Source: Ramlibacter paludis
GTDB lineage: Bacteria; Pseudomonadota; Gammaproteobacteria; Burkholderiales; Burkholderiaceae_C
Reading direction: 5' to 3'
Assembly: GCF_022012305.1 (NCBI RefSeq)
Contig: NZ_JAKLTM010000001.1
Location: forward strand, 868,001-932,000
DNA: 64,000 bases
In this document: positions 28,276-37,714 of the stretch, one piece after another
How the letters are laid out: each line of letters begins with the position of its first letter
How positions within the stretch are numbered: position 1 is the first letter of the stretch
The notes under the pieces: model-generated
Told to the model about the DNA's origin: nothing
The model's input: the letters and a program-made list of their open reading frames with translations, nothing else
Databases searched by the model: none
Position numbers and translations under genes: made by a program

Positions 28276-29649
28276 ATGCGTCCCGCAAGACATCGAATGA
28301 CCTGGCTCGCGCCCCTCCTGGCCGCGCCGCTGCTGCTGCTCGCGCAGTGGGCGCACGCCCAGGCGGCCGGCGAGGTGGAGTTCGCGCGCGGCGTCGGCTT
28401 TGCCCAGACGCCCGGCCAGACTCCCCGCACCCTGGGCAAGGGCCTGCCGCTGCAGCAGGGCGACCGCCTGACCACCTCCGAAGGCGCCTCGGCCATCATC
28501 AAGCTGGCCGACGGCACCCGCATGACGGTGCGCCCCAACTCCGAACTGGTGCTGCAGCAGTACCAGTTCCAGGAAAACGCGCCGGACAACTCCATGCTGA
28601 TGCAGCTGGTGCGCGGCGGCTTCCGTGCCGTCACCGGCCTGATCTCCAAGAACGCGCCGAACGCGGCGCGCGTGCAGACCAATACCGCCACCATCGGCAT
28701 CCGCGGCACCGATTTCGACGCCCGCCTGTGCCAGGGCGAGTGCGCCACCGAATCCGCCCGCATCGCCGAGAGCGGCCGCCCGAACGCCGTCCAGGCGAGC
28801 GCGCGCCTCACCAATGCGCAAGGCGAGATCTACGCGGTCGATTCCAACGGCACCCGCCGGCGCCTGGTCGACGGCGGCGGCGTCTATCCCGGCGACGTGG
28901 TGGAGACCAGCCGCGGCAGCCAGGGCGTGCTCGCGTTCCGCGACGACAGCCGCATCACGCTGGGCTCGCAGACGCGCTTTCGCGTCGACAACTTCGTCTA
29001 CGACGACAAGAACGCCGGCGAAGGCCGCTTCCTCGCTTCCATCCTGCGCGGCTCGGTGCGGGCCCTCACCGGCCTGATCGCCAAGTCGAACCAGCGCAAC
29101 GTCGGCTTCAGCACCGCCACCGCCACCATCGGCATCCGCGGCACGGGCTTCGACGTCGTCTGCTCCGGCGCCTGTGCCGGCGACCCGGGCGACCCGAACA
29201 CGGGCCTCACGCTCTGGACCTGGCTGGGCGCCATCGAAGTGGGCCAGCCGGGGCAGACCGCGCTGCAGGTGCTGCAGGCGGGCCAGGGCCTCTTCATCCC
29301 GACCTCCGGCCCGATCCAGCAGATCAACAACCAGCCGAACGTCGACACCCCGCGCCCCGACCAGGTGAACGTGCCGGGCAACCTGTTCACCGAGAACACC
29401 GTCTCCGACGCCGCCGAGGGCCTGTTCGTGTTCGTGCGCGACGGCCACATCGAGATCGCCAGCGCCCGCGAAGTGCTGCACCTGGGCAAGGGTGAAGCGG
29501 GCTTCGCCGGCACGGGCGGCGATACGGCGCGCCCCCTCACGGTGCCCAAGTTCCTCGAGTTCGACATGATCCCGCTGCCGACGTCGAAGGCGCCGCTGCT
29601 GGCGAGCGTGCTGGGCGAAGCAGGCATCAAGAACAACAGCTGCAAATAA
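28276..29649 (+). CDS. exported protein with two FecR-like modules
   Basis: 457 residues with GGAGG six bases before the ATG and a signal peptide ending AHA (about residue 29). Two homologous FecR-type modules occur in tandem: GTRMTVRPNSEL then ATIGIRGTDFDA (about 135-146), and DSRITLGSQTRF then ATIGIRGTGFDV (about 283-294). There is no membrane anchor and no N-terminal anti-sigma helix, so it is not a classical FecR signal transducer but a periplasmic or secreted FecR-domain protein. A Cys pair CSGACAG occurs in the second module and CQGEC in the first. It is followed 76 bases later by a TpsB-like transporter. Confidence 0.85.
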   Translation: MRPARHRMTWLAPLLAAPLLLLAQWAHAQAAGEVEFARGVGFAQTPGQTPRTLGKGLPLQQGDRLTTSEGASAIIKLADGTRMTVRPNSELVLQQYQFQENAPDNSMLMQLVRGGFRAVTGLISKNAPNAARVQTNTATIGIRGTDFDARLCQGECATESARIAESGRPNAVQASARLTNAQGEIYAVDSNGTRRRLVDGGGVYPGDVVETSRGSQGVLAFRDDSRITLGSQTRFRVDNFVYDDKNAGEGRFLASILRGSVRALTGLIAKSNQRNVGFSTATATIGIRGTGFDVVCSGACAGDPGDPNTGLTLWTWLGAIEVGQPGQTALQVLQAGQGLFIPTSGPIQQINNQPNVDTPRPDQVNVPGNLFTENTVSDAAEGLFVFVRDGHIEIASAREVLHLGKGEAGFAGTGGDTARPLTVPKFLEFDMIPLPTSKAPLLASVLGEAGIKNNSCK

Positions 29650-29725
29650 CCCGCATTGCGGGTGGCAGCTTGCCCACCCCGATGCCAAAATCACCGCTCC
29701 GATAAAAAGAGAGCGGGCAAGAAAC

Positions 29726-31333
29726 ATGAAGCTAGGCATCGTTCCGCTCGCGCTGCTGGCCGGCGCCGCATACGCGCAGGCCCAATCACCGGCTCCCGGC
29801 CGGCCTCCCGTGCCCGCGATGGCCACGCCCGCCGCGACGGCGGTGTTTCCCATCCGCGGCTTCGTGGTCGAAGGCGAGAACCCGCTGGGCGAGGCCGAGA
29901 CCAGCCGCGTGCTGGCGCCGTTCGTGCGGCCCGACGCCACCCTCGAGACCCTGCAGCAGGCGACCGCCGCGCTCGAAACCGCGCTGCGCAACGCCGGCTA
30001 CGGACTGCATCGCGTAGCCCTGCTGCCGCAGGAAGTGGGCGCCTCCGTCAGGCTCGCCATCGTCAAGTTCACGGTCGGCAAGGTGGGCTTCGAAGGCCGC
30101 TCCATCTACGACGAGGAAAACATCCGCCGCACGGTGCCGGAGCTGCGCGAAGGCGAGAGCCCCAACTTCCGGCGGCTGGCGATCCAGACCGCCATCGCCA
30201 ACGAGAACCCGAACAAGCAGGTGCAGGTCGGCCTGCGCGAGTCCGACGAGCCGGACCGCATCGACGCCACCATCACCGTGCGCGAGCAGCGGCCCTGGAC
30301 CTTCGGCCTCCTCGCCTCCAACGGCGGCTCGAAGAACACCGGCGAGGACCGCGTCACCGTCACGGCGGGCCACACCAACCTGTTCAACCGCGACCACCAG
30401 TTCGTGGGCGCCTACACCACCTCCCTGCAGCGCACGGACGACGTCAAGCAGCTGGGCCTGGCCTACAAGATCCCGCTGTACGCGCTGGGCGGCGTGATCG
30501 GCGCCTCTTACACGCGCTCGGACGTGGTCGGCAACTTCGGCACCTTCAACAGCACCGGTGCCGGCCATACCTTCGGCGTCAACTACACGTGGTACCTGGC
30601 GCCGCAGGGCGGCCGCCGCAGCTACATGATCTTCGCGCTCGACGACAAGGTCTTCGACGCCTCGAAGATCAACGACGTGGTGGTGCCCGGCGCGCTCGAT
30701 CGCCGCAGCCGTCCCGTCTCCGTCGGCTACGCCGCGCGCACCGAGACCGACACCGCCGTGTGGGGCTACGACGCTTCCCTGGCCGCCAACACCGGCCAGG
30801 GTTCGCACAACGACCTGGCGTCCTACCAGTCGGAAGACCCGCGCGTCGACACGGTGCACTTCAAGGTGCTGCGGGCCAACGCCAGCTACTCGGGCCAGCT
30901 GCCCAAGGCCTGGCAATGGACGGCGCGCGGCTCGGCCCAGTACAGCCCCGATGTCCTGATCTCCGGCGAACAGTTCGGCCTGGGCGGCCAGTATTCGGTG
31001 CGCGGCACCGACATCGAGCGGCCGATCTCGGGCGACAAGGGCGTGTCCGGGACGGTGGAACTGAGCACGCCCGAGCTGCTGCCGGGCCTGCGGCTGCTGG
31101 GCTTCGTCGACGGCGGCTACCTCTGGAACAACAAGCCCAACGGCACCAGCAAGCCTTCCAGTGACCACCTGGCCAGCGCCGGCGTAGGCCTGCGCTTCTT
31201 CAAGGGCAGCTTCTACGCCAGCCTCGACTGGGGCCGCATCCTGGCCGGCAGCAAGGTGCCGCTCACCATCAATTCCTCGGCGCCGCAGGAAGGCGACGAC
31301 CGCTTCTACGCCAACATCGGCTTGCGCTTCTAG
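29726..31333 (+). CDS. TpsB-like outer-membrane transporter (ShlB/FhaC family)
   Basis: 535 residues with a signal peptide (MKLGIVPLALLAGAAYAQA). Two POTRA-like domains occupy about 40-195 (FPIRGFVVEGENPLGE, VGKVGFEGRSIYDEENI), followed by a 16-strand Omp85-type barrel. The lid motif VRGTD (QYSVRGTDIERP) near residue 430 and the C-terminal phenylalanine (NIGLRF) are diagnostic. Such proteins export large TpsA adhesins or haemolysins by two-partner secretion. No TpsA gene is in the window; the upstream FecR-domain protein is the only neighbour. Family is secure, cargo unknown. Confidence 0.9.
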   Translation: MKLGIVPLALLAGAAYAQAQSPAPGRPPVPAMATPAATAVFPIRGFVVEGENPLGEAETSRVLAPFVRPDATLETLQQATAALETALRNAGYGLHRVALLPQEVGASVRLAIVKFTVGKVGFEGRSIYDEENIRRTVPELREGESPNFRRLAIQTAIANENPNKQVQVGLRESDEPDRIDATITVREQRPWTFGLLASNGGSKNTGEDRVTVTAGHTNLFNRDHQFVGAYTTSLQRTDDVKQLGLAYKIPLYALGGVIGASYTRSDVVGNFGTFNSTGAGHTFGVNYTWYLAPQGGRRSYMIFALDDKVFDASKINDVVVPGALDRRSRPVSVGYAARTETDTAVWGYDASLAANTGQGSHNDLASYQSEDPRVDTVHFKVLRANASYSGQLPKAWQWTARGSAQYSPDVLISGEQFGLGGQYSVRGTDIERPISGDKGVSGTVELSTPELLPGLRLLGFVDGGYLWNNKPNGTSKPSSDHLASAGVGLRFFKGSFYASLDWGRILAGSKVPLTINSSAPQEGDDRFYANIGLRF

Positions 31334-31380
31334 GGGCCGCCGCGCCACGCGTGCGGGGCGCAAGCCCTACACTCGGAAGC

Positions 31381-31809
31381 ATGGCAGGCCTTCGCACCGA
31401 AACCCCCCAACCCGAATCGCTGACCGTCCACGGCCAGTCGCGCGTCCTCGAGGTCGGCTTTGCCGACGGTTCGCGTTTTCGCATCCCCTTCGAACTGATG
31501 CGCGTGTACTCGCCCTCGGCCGAGGTGCAGGGCCACGGCCCCGGCCAGGAAGTGCTGCAGACCGGCAAGCGCGAGGTCGAAGTGGCGCAGATCGAGCCGG
31601 TCGGCAACTACGGCGTCAAGCCGACCTTCAGCGACGGCCACGACAGCGGCATCTTCACCTGGGACTACCTGTACTTCCTGGGCAGCCAGCAGGACCAGCT
31701 GTGGGCCGACTACACGCGCCGGCTGGAAGAAGCGGGCGTGGACCGCGATGCGCCCATGGAAGCCAAGGGCGGCCATGGCGGCCACGGCCATGCCTGCGGC
31801 AGCCATTGA
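31381..31809 (+). CDS. DUF971 protein with histidine-rich tail
   Basis: 142 residues. The domain (residues 10-115: [50 protein letters not shown]) matches DUF971, the same fold as the N-terminal domain of gamma-butyrobetaine hydroxylase, often linked to Fe-S maturation. The last 14 residues, [13 protein letters not shown], have five His and one Cys, a plausible metal-binding tail. The start at 31381 is chosen over an upstream in-frame codon at 31351. Ten bases separate it from ubiE, so they are likely co-transcribed. Confidence 0.85.
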   Translation: MAGLRTETPQPESLTVHGQSRVLEVGFADGSRFRIPFELMRVYSPSAEVQGHGPGQEVLQTGKREVEVAQIEPVGNYGVKPTFSDGHDSGIFTWDYLYFLGSQQDQLWADYTRRLEEAGVDRDAPMEAKGGHGGHGHACGSH

Positions 31810-31819
31810 ACACGAGACG

Positions 31820-32551
31820 ATGAGCAAAACCCATTTCGGCTTCGAATCGGTCGAGGAGCGCGACAAGGCCAGGCGCGTGCGTGGTGTCTTCGACTCCGTC
31901 GCGCCGCGCTACGACCTCATGAACGACCTGATGTCGCTCGGCCTGCACCGCGCCTGGAAGGCGTTCACGGTGCTGGCCGCCGACGTGCGCCCGGGCCACC
32001 GCGTGCTGGACATCGCCGGCGGCACCGGCGACCTGGCGCAGGCCTTTGCGAAGAAGGCCGGCCCCACTGGCATGGTGGTCCACACCGACATCAACGCCGC
32101 CATGCTGGGCGTCGGCCGCGACCGCCTGCTCGACGCCGGCCTCGTGCTGCCGACCCTGGTGTGCGACGGCGAGAAGCTGCCCTTCGCGGCGGAGAGCTTC
32201 GACCGCGTCAGCGTCGGCTTCGGCCTGCGCAACATGACGCACAAGGACCTGGCGCTGGCGGAGATGAACCGCGTGCTCAAGCCGGGCGGCAAGCTGCTGG
32301 TGCTGGAATTCTCCAAAGTCGCGCGACCGTTGGAGAAAGCCTACGACTGGTACTCCTTTTCCGTGCTCCCCAGGTTGGGCCGGATGGTCGCCGGCGACGA
32401 AGCGAGTTACCGTTACCTGGCAGAGTCCATCCGCATGCATCCCGGCCAGGAGGAACTCAAGGCCATGATGAAGAAATGCGGTTTCGGGCACGTGGACTAT
32501 CACAACCTCACGGGTGGGGTGGCCGCGCTGCATGTTGCAATCAAGTGCTGA
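31820..32551 (+). CDS. ubiE: ubiquinone/menaquinone C-methyltransferase
   Basis: 243 residues, typical UbiE length. The SAM-binding motif [10 protein letters not shown] lies at 64-72; UbiE-specific blocks [21 protein letters not shown] at the N-terminus, [14 protein letters not shown] [11 protein letters not shown], and LEFSKV are present. It methylates C2 of the benzoquinol ring in ubiquinone synthesis. It begins a block that also carries ubiJ and ubiB, as in many proteobacteria, but here a Tim44-like gene is inserted after ubiE. Confidence 0.96.
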   Translation: MSKTHFGFESVEERDKARRVRGVFDSVAPRYDLMNDLMSLGLHRAWKAFTVLAADVRPGHRVLDIAGGTGDLAQAFAKKAGPTGMVVHTDINAAMLGVGRDRLLDAGLVLPTLVCDGEKLPFAAESFDRVSVGFGLRNMTHKDLALAEMNRVLKPGGKLLVLEFSKVARPLEKAYDWYSFSVLPRLGRMVAGDEASYRYLAESIRMHPGQEELKAMMKKCGFGHVDYHNLTGGVAALHVAIKC

Positions 32552-32587
32552 GTCCGCATCTGACGAAGGATGCAAAGGAAGGTAGCC

Positions 32588-33580
32588 ATGAAAGTCTGGA
32601 CGGTTCTCCTGGCCTCGGTGCTTGCCCTGGGCGCGTTTGACGCGGAGGCGGCGCGCCGCCTGGGCGGCGGCGGCTCGATCGGCCGCCAGTCCTCCAACGT
32701 GACGCAGCGCCAGGCGTCGCCGGCGCCCGCCTCCCCGGCCGTGGCGCCGAGCAACGCGGCCAAGCCCGCTCCGGCCGCGCCGGCCACCACGCCGGCTGCG
32801 GCGCCACGCAAGCCGTGGGCCGGCATCCTGGGCGGCCTCGCCGCCGGGCTGGGCCTGGCCTGGCTGGCGCACACGCTCGGCTTCGGCGAGGCCTTCGGCC
32901 AGTTCATGCTGTTCGCACTGCTGGCCCTGGTGATCATGGTCGTCATCGGCATGGTGATGCGGCGCCGCGCGCAGGGCGGGGCCGCTTCCGGCGACCGCTA
33001 TGCCTACCAGGGCGCCAGCGCCGACGCGCCGGTGTCGCCGCCCCAGTACAACCCCAGCAAGATCGGCAACGATGCGTCCGCCCGTCCCTGGGAGCGCGCG
33101 ACGACGGCCTTCGAAGCCAACCGCGACGCGGCGCCGGCTGCGGGAGCCGGCGGCATCCGCATCGGTTCCGCGCTGGAGACGCCGGCGAACCCGCTGGCCG
33201 GTTCGCAGCAGTGGGGCGTGCCCGCCGGCTTCGACACCGAGGGCTTCCTGGCCGCCGCCAAGCGCAATTTCGTGACCCTGCAGGACGCCTGGGACCGGGC
33301 CGACCTGAAGGTGCTGCGCGGCATGATGACCGACGAGATGATGCGCGAGATCGAGAAGCAGCCGGCCACCGGCGGCAAGACCGAGGTGGTGATGCTCGAG
33401 GCCCAGCTCCTGGGCATCGAGGAGAGCCCCGAGGACTACCTGGCCAGCGTCGAGTTCTCCGGGATGATCCGCGAGGATCCCTCGGCCGGCCCCAGCCCGT
33501 TCCGCGAGGTCTGGAACATGGTCAAGCCGAGGAACGGCTCGGCAGGCTGGCTGGTCGCGGGAGTGCAAGCGCTCCAGTAA
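32588..33580 (+). CDS. Tim44-like domain membrane protein
   Basis: 330 residues from ATG 32588 with AAGGAAGG upstream. A signal-like N-terminus ending AEA is followed by an Ala/Pro-rich linker, then two close hydrophobic segments (about 80-95 and 103-125) ending in RRR. The C-terminal part (about 215-330) is a Tim44/MPN-like NTF2 fold: FLAAAKRNFVTLQDAWDRADL, and LGIEESPEDYLASVEFSGM. In mitochondria Tim44 tethers import motors; the bacterial relatives have no firm function. It is conserved between ubiE and ubiJ in Burkholderiales, suggesting membrane assembly of the Ubi complex, which is inference. Confidence 0.85.
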   Translation: MKVWTVLLASVLALGAFDAEAARRLGGGGSIGRQSSNVTQRQASPAPASPAVAPSNAAKPAPAAPATTPAAAPRKPWAGILGGLAAGLGLAWLAHTLGFGEAFGQFMLFALLALVIMVVIGMVMRRRAQGGAASGDRYAYQGASADAPVSPPQYNPSKIGNDASARPWERATTAFEANRDAAPAAGAGGIRIGSALETPANPLAGSQQWGVPAGFDTEGFLAAAKRNFVTLQDAWDRADLKVLRGMMTDEMMREIEKQPATGGKTEVVMLEAQLLGIEESPEDYLASVEFSGMIREDPSAGPSPFREVWNMVKPRNGSAGWLVAGVQALQ

Positions 33581-33610
33581 CCGGCAAAGGTCAGGAATAA
33601 TCGGGGGACT

Positions 33611-34195
33611 ATGGCGACACAGTCCCCCGCTTCATTTTTCGACCAGCTCTTCGACAAGGTCGGCCACGCGCTGCAACCGCCGCCCTGGCTCGTCGAGGAG
33701 ATGCAGCGGCGGCTCGTGCTGTTGTTGAACCACGTGCTGCAGCAGGAACCGGAGGCGCAGGCGCGCCTGAAGCGGCAGACGGGGCGGATGGTGGAGGCGC
33801 ACTGGCGCGTCTTCAGCGTGCGCCTGCAAGCCACGCCCGCGGGCCTGCTGGAACTCGGCTCGCCCGCGCAGCAACCCGACCTGACCCTCACCCTCACCGA
33901 CGAATCGCCCTGGTCGCTGGCGCAGGCCGCGCTGCGCGGCGACAAGCCGGCCGTGCGCATCGCCGGCGACGTGCAGCTGGCCGCCGAAGTGCAGTGGCTG
34001 GTGGACCACGTCCGCTGGGACCTGGAGGAAGACCTGTCCAAGGTGGTCGGCGATGCGCCGGCGCACGCCATGGGGCAGGGCATGCGCCGCGTGGCCGAGG
34101 CCTTGCGCGGCTTCGTCGGCGGCCGCGGCGCCGGTGCAGGTGCGCCGCCCGTGCCGCCGGTGCCGCCGGCCGGGCCGGGGCAGGCGGGCGGATGA
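33611..34195 (+). CDS. ubiJ: ubiquinone biosynthesis accessory factor UbiJ
   Basis: 194 residues with GGGGGA before the ATG. An SCP2-type lipid-binding domain (about 35-130; [39 protein letters not shown] split in two blocks) is followed by a helical stretch and a Gly/Ala/Pro tail. UbiJ binds the lipid intermediates of ubiquinone synthesis in the soluble Ubi complex. Its stop overlaps the ubiB start (ATGA). Confidence 0.93.
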   Translation: MATQSPASFFDQLFDKVGHALQPPPWLVEEMQRRLVLLLNHVLQQEPEAQARLKRQTGRMVEAHWRVFSVRLQATPAGLLELGSPAQQPDLTLTLTDESPWSLAQAALRGDKPAVRIAGDVQLAAEVQWLVDHVRWDLEEDLSKVVGDAPAHAMGQGMRRVAEALRGFVGGRGAGAGAPPVPPVPPAGPGQAGG

Positions 34196-35748
34196 CGCGG
34201 TACTTCCGCGCTGCCTTCATCCTCTGGGTGATCCTGCGCTACGGGCTGGACGAGCTGGCGCTCTCCGGCTTCCGGCTGCGCGGGCTGGCCCGGGTGATCA
34301 CGTTCGGCCGCAAGCTCGACGCGCCGCGCGGCCAGCGCCTGCGCCAGGCCCTGGAGCATCTCGGCCCCATCTTCGTGAAGTTCGGGCAGGTGTTGTCCAC
34401 CCGGCGCGACCTGCTGCCGGCCGACATCGCCGACGAACTGGCCATGCTGCAGGACCGCGTGCCGCCTTTCCCGTCCGAGGTGGCGGTGGCGACCATCGAG
34501 CGCGCCTTCCGCCGCCCGCTGGCGGAAGTCTTCGAGAGCTTCGAACAGGAGCCGGTGGCCAGCGCCTCGATCGCGCAGGTGCACTTCGCCGTGATCCGCA
34601 CCCGCGACGGCACGCTGCGCGAGGTGGCGGTGAAGGTGCTGCGCCCGGGCATGCTGCCGGTGATCGAGAAGGACCTCGACCTGATGCGCATGATGGCCGG
34701 CTGGGTCGAGAACATCTCGCTCGACGCGCGCCGCCTGAAGACGCGCGAGGTGGTGGCCGAATTCGACAAGTACCTGCACGACGAGCTGGACCTGGTGCGC
34801 GAAGCCGCCAACGCCGCGCAGCTGCGCCGCAACATGCAGGGCCTGCACCTGGTGCTGATCCCGGAGATGTACTGGGACTTCGTGCATCCGGAAGTGATCG
34901 TGATGGAGCGCATGACCGGCGTTCCCATCAGCCAGACCGAGCGCCTGGTGGCGGCGGGCGTCGACCTGCGCCAGCTGGCGCGCGACGGCGTCACGATCTT
35001 CTTCACCCAGGTGTTCCGCGACGGCTTCTTCCATGCCGACATGCACCCGGGCAACATCCAGGTGAGCCTGGAGCAGGGCACCTTCGGCCGCTACATCTCG
35101 CTGGACTTCGGGATCATCGGCACGCTCACCGAGCACGACAAGGAATACCTGGCGCAGAACTTCACCGCTTTCTTCCGGCGCGACTACAAGCGGGTCGCGG
35201 AACTGCACATCGAATCGGGCTGGGTGCCGCCCGGCACGCGCGTCGACGAGCTCGAGGCCGCGGTGCGCACGGTGTGCGAGCCGTATTTCGACCGCCCTTT
35301 GCGCGAGATCTCACTGGGCATGGTGCTGATGCGGCTCTTCCAGATGTCGCGCCGCTTCCAGGTCGACATCCAGCCGCAGCTGGTGCTGCTGCAGAAGACG
35401 CTGCTGAACATCGAGGGCCTGGGCCGCCAGCTGGACCCCGAACTCGATCTCTGGAGCACGGCCAAGCCTTTCCTCGAGCGCTGGATGCTGGACCAGGTCG
35501 GGCCGCAGAAGCTGTTCGAGGAGCTGCGCGACCAGGCGCCGCGCTTCGCCAAGATCCTGCCGGAACTGCCGCGCCTGGTGCACTCCTACCTGCAGCACCA
35601 CGAGAAGGACAACAACGCGGACCTGCGCGCGCTGCTGGCGGAGCAGCGCCGCACCAACCGCCTGCTGCAGATCCTGGTCTGGGGCGTGACCGCTACCGCG
35701 ATCGGCGTCGTCGTGCTGCAATTCCTGGTGCGCGGCCACCTGTTCTGA
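34192..35748 (+). CDS. ubiB: ubiquinone biosynthesis kinase-like ATPase UbiB
   Basis: 518 residues. The UbiB hallmarks are present: the KxGQ motif (FVKFGQ, about residue 64), the Ala-rich nucleotide loop ASASIAQVH near 122, catalytic HADMHPGN near 283 and the DFG-type SLDFGIIG near 303. Two C-terminal membrane helices (about 480-515) anchor it in the inner membrane. UbiB family ATPases are needed for ring-modification steps of ubiquinone synthesis, perhaps extracting lipid intermediates. Coupled to ubiJ by a 4-base overlap. Confidence 0.96.
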   Translation: MTRYFRAAFILWVILRYGLDELALSGFRLRGLARVITFGRKLDAPRGQRLRQALEHLGPIFVKFGQVLSTRRDLLPADIADELAMLQDRVPPFPSEVAVATIERAFRRPLAEVFESFEQEPVASASIAQVHFAVIRTRDGTLREVAVKVLRPGMLPVIEKDLDLMRMMAGWVENISLDARRLKTREVVAEFDKYLHDELDLVREAANAAQLRRNMQGLHLVLIPEMYWDFVHPEVIVMERMTGVPISQTERLVAAGVDLRQLARDGVTIFFTQVFRDGFFHADMHPGNIQVSLEQGTFGRYISLDFGIIGTLTEHDKEYLAQNFTAFFRRDYKRVAELHIESGWVPPGTRVDELEAAVRTVCEPYFDRPLREISLGMVLMRLFQMSRRFQVDIQPQLVLLQKTLLNIEGLGRQLDPELDLWSTAKPFLERWMLDQVGPQKLFEELRDQAPRFAKILPELPRLVHSYLQHHEKDNNADLRALLAEQRRTNRLLQILVWGVTATAIGVVVLQFLVRGHLF

Positions 35749-35794
35749 GGCGGCATAATTCCGTCGCCCGTGGAGGGGCCTTGGGGGATTTACG

Positions 35795-37270
35795 ATGAAC
35801 TACACGCTCGTCGCATTCGTGGTGCTGTACCTGCTCGGCACCCTGGCCATCGGCGTCTGGGCCGGCACGCGGATCAAGAACACGACGGACTTCGCGATCG
35901 CGGGGCGCAGCCTGCCCCTGATCATGGTGGTTACCACCACCTTCGCCACCTGGTTCGGCGCCGAGACCGTCATGGGCATCCCGGCGCGCTTCGTCCAGGG
36001 CGGCCTGAACGCGATCGTCGAGGACCCCTTCGGCGCCGGCACCTGCCTGATCCTGGTGGGCCTGTTCTTCGCCACGAAGCTTTACAAGCAGAACCTGCTG
36101 ACCATCGGCGACTTCTACCGCCAGCGCTACGGCCGCGGCATCGAGGTGTTCTGCTCCGCCGCGATCATCCTGAGCTACCTGGGCTGGGTCGCCGCGCAGA
36201 TCACCGCGCTGGGCCTGGTCTTCTCGGTGCTCACCAACGGCGCGATGTCCGAAACCACCGGCATGGTGGTCGGCACGCTGGCCGTACTGGTCTACGTGGT
36301 GATCGGCGGCTTCCTGGCGGTGGCCTGGACCGACTTCATCCAGATGATCGTGCTGGTGGTGGGCCTGACCATCATCGCCATCTTCTCGGCCGACCTGGCC
36401 GGCGGCGCCGGCAAGGTGATCGACCTGGCCACGCACAAGGAGCTGTGGAACTTCTTCCCAGCGCCCACCCTGACGGACATGGCCTTCTTCGTCGCCGCCG
36501 GCGTGACCATGATGCTGGGAAGCATCCCGCAGCAGGACGTCTTCCAGCGCGTCATGTCGGCCAAGGACGCCAACACGGCCCGCAACGGCGCCGTGATCGG
36601 CGGCATCTCGTACATCCTGTTCGCCTTCGTGCCGATGTTCATCGTGGCCAGCGCGGTCGTCGTGATGGGCGACAGCGCCATGGAGCTCGCGAAGAACGAC
36701 TACCAGAAGGTGCTGCCCACCTTTGTGCTGACCAAGATGCCGCTGGTGATGCAGATCCTGTTCTTCGGCGCGCTGCTCTCGGCGATCAAGAGCACCTCGT
36801 CGGCCACGCTGCTGGCGCCTTCGACCAGCTTCGTCGAGAACATCCTGAAGAACCTGCGCCCGGGCATGAACGACAAGCAGCAGCTGTTTGCCATGCGCGC
36901 CACCATCGTCATCTTCACCTCGCTGGTGCTGGCCTACGCCGTGGCGATGAAGGGCACCTCGATCTACGACCTGGTGTCCTCCGCCTACCAGGTCACGCTG
37001 GTCGGCGCCTTCGTCCCGCTGGTGATGGGCCTGTACTGGAAGCGCGCCACGACCCAGGGCGCCATCGTCTCGGTGGCGTTCGGCATCGCGGTCTGGATCC
37101 TGTTCTTCCCCCAGGTGGGCGGCGAAGCGCTGTCCAAGGCCTTTCCGGGCCAGCTGGCGGGGCTGCTGGCGGCCTTCGTCGGCATGATCGTCGGCTCGCT
37201 GGCGCCGCAGAAGCTGCGCAACCGCCACGAGCACGTGCACCACGTCCAGGGCCTGCCGGCGGCGCGGTAG
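35795..37270 (+). CDS. sodium/solute symporter (SSS family)
   Basis: 491 residues with 13 or so hydrophobic segments and an N-terminal start NYTLVAFVVLYLLGTLAIG typical of SSS proteins. The sodium-site segments around WFGAETVMG, LGWVAAQITALG and LLSAIKSTSSATLLAPS fit the LeuT fold. GGGGGA precedes the ATG. The C-terminus ends with a His-rich stretch (RHEHVHHVQG). The substrate cannot be assigned; neighbours give no hint. It is a single-gene unit between ubiB and the FmdB gene. Confidence 0.88.
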   Translation: MNYTLVAFVVLYLLGTLAIGVWAGTRIKNTTDFAIAGRSLPLIMVVTTTFATWFGAETVMGIPARFVQGGLNAIVEDPFGAGTCLILVGLFFATKLYKQNLLTIGDFYRQRYGRGIEVFCSAAIILSYLGWVAAQITALGLVFSVLTNGAMSETTGMVVGTLAVLVYVVIGGFLAVAWTDFIQMIVLVVGLTIIAIFSADLAGGAGKVIDLATHKELWNFFPAPTLTDMAFFVAAGVTMMLGSIPQQDVFQRVMSAKDANTARNGAVIGGISYILFAFVPMFIVASAVVVMGDSAMELAKNDYQKVLPTFVLTKMPLVMQILFFGALLSAIKSTSSATLLAPSTSFVENILKNLRPGMNDKQQLFAMRATIVIFTSLVLAYAVAMKGTSIYDLVSSAYQVTLVGAFVPLVMGLYWKRATTQGAIVSVAFGIAVWILFFPQVGGEALSKAFPGQLAGLLAAFVGMIVGSLAPQKLRNRHEHVHHVQGLPAAR

Positions 37271-37285
37271 GGCCGCCCGGGGGGC

Positions 37286-37324
37286 GGAGGGCTTGGAAAG
37301 AGGCCCTCCGTCTATAATTGAGGG
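37286..37324 (+). promoter_or_regulatory. terminator-like stem overlapping a TATAAT promoter element
   Basis: GGAGGGC (37286-37292) can pair with GCCCTCC (37303-37309), probably ending the symporter transcript. A perfect TATAAT (37313-37318) follows, with TTGGAA (37293-37298) 14 bases upstream, short for sigma-70. The left arm of the second stem, GCCCTC, can instead pair with GAGGGC (37319-37324), so two stems are mutually exclusive. Probably the promoter of the FmdB-DUF502-aspS group. Confidence 0.5.
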
Positions 37325-37355
37325 CTTTGCACCCCCCGACTTCCTGACAACCGCC

Positions 37356-37706
37356 ATGCCCATCTACGCCTACAAGTGCGGCTCCTGTGGCCATGCCAAG
37401 GACGTCCTGCAGAAGATCTCCGACGCCCCGCTGACGACCTGCCCGGCGTGCGGTGCGGAAAGTTTCACGAAACAGGTTACCGCCGCCGGCTTCCAGTTGA
37501 AGGGTTCCGGCTGGTACGTGACGGATTTCCGCGGCGGCAGCGGCGGCGCGAGCGCGCCCGCGGCCGACAAGCCGGCGGATGCGACCAAGTCCGGCGACGC
37601 TGCCAAGCCCGCGGACACGGCCGCCAAGCCGGCCGAAACCGCCAAGAGCGACAGCCCCCCCGCCCCGGCGGCCAAGAAGCTGGACACGCCCAGCGCGGCC
37701 GCCTGA
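37356..37706 (+). CDS. FmdB-type zinc-ribbon protein with Ala/Lys-rich tail
   Basis: 116 residues. The N-terminus PIYAYKCGSCGHAKDVLQK, with CGSC and CPACG further on, is the FmdB/CxxC zinc ribbon. After residue 58 (GSGWYVTDFRGG) the sequence becomes a low-complexity tail of Ala, Lys, Pro, Asp and Thr, near-repeats of the form AKPADTA. Members are linked to transcription of formamidase genes in one organism but are otherwise uncharacterised. Its place before DUF502 and aspS is conserved in Burkholderiales. Confidence 0.88.
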   Translation: MPIYAYKCGSCGHAKDVLQKISDAPLTTCPACGAESFTKQVTAAGFQLKGSGWYVTDFRGGSGGASAPAADKPADATKSGDAAKPADTAAKPAETAKSDSPPAPAAKKLDTPSAAA

Positions 37707-37714
37707 GGACACGC

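Noticed and set aside
37293..37318. TTGGAA ... TATAAT as a normal sigma-70 promoter
   Set aside because: The spacer is only 14 bases, so I kept it as a low-confidence regulatory feature, not a firm promoter.
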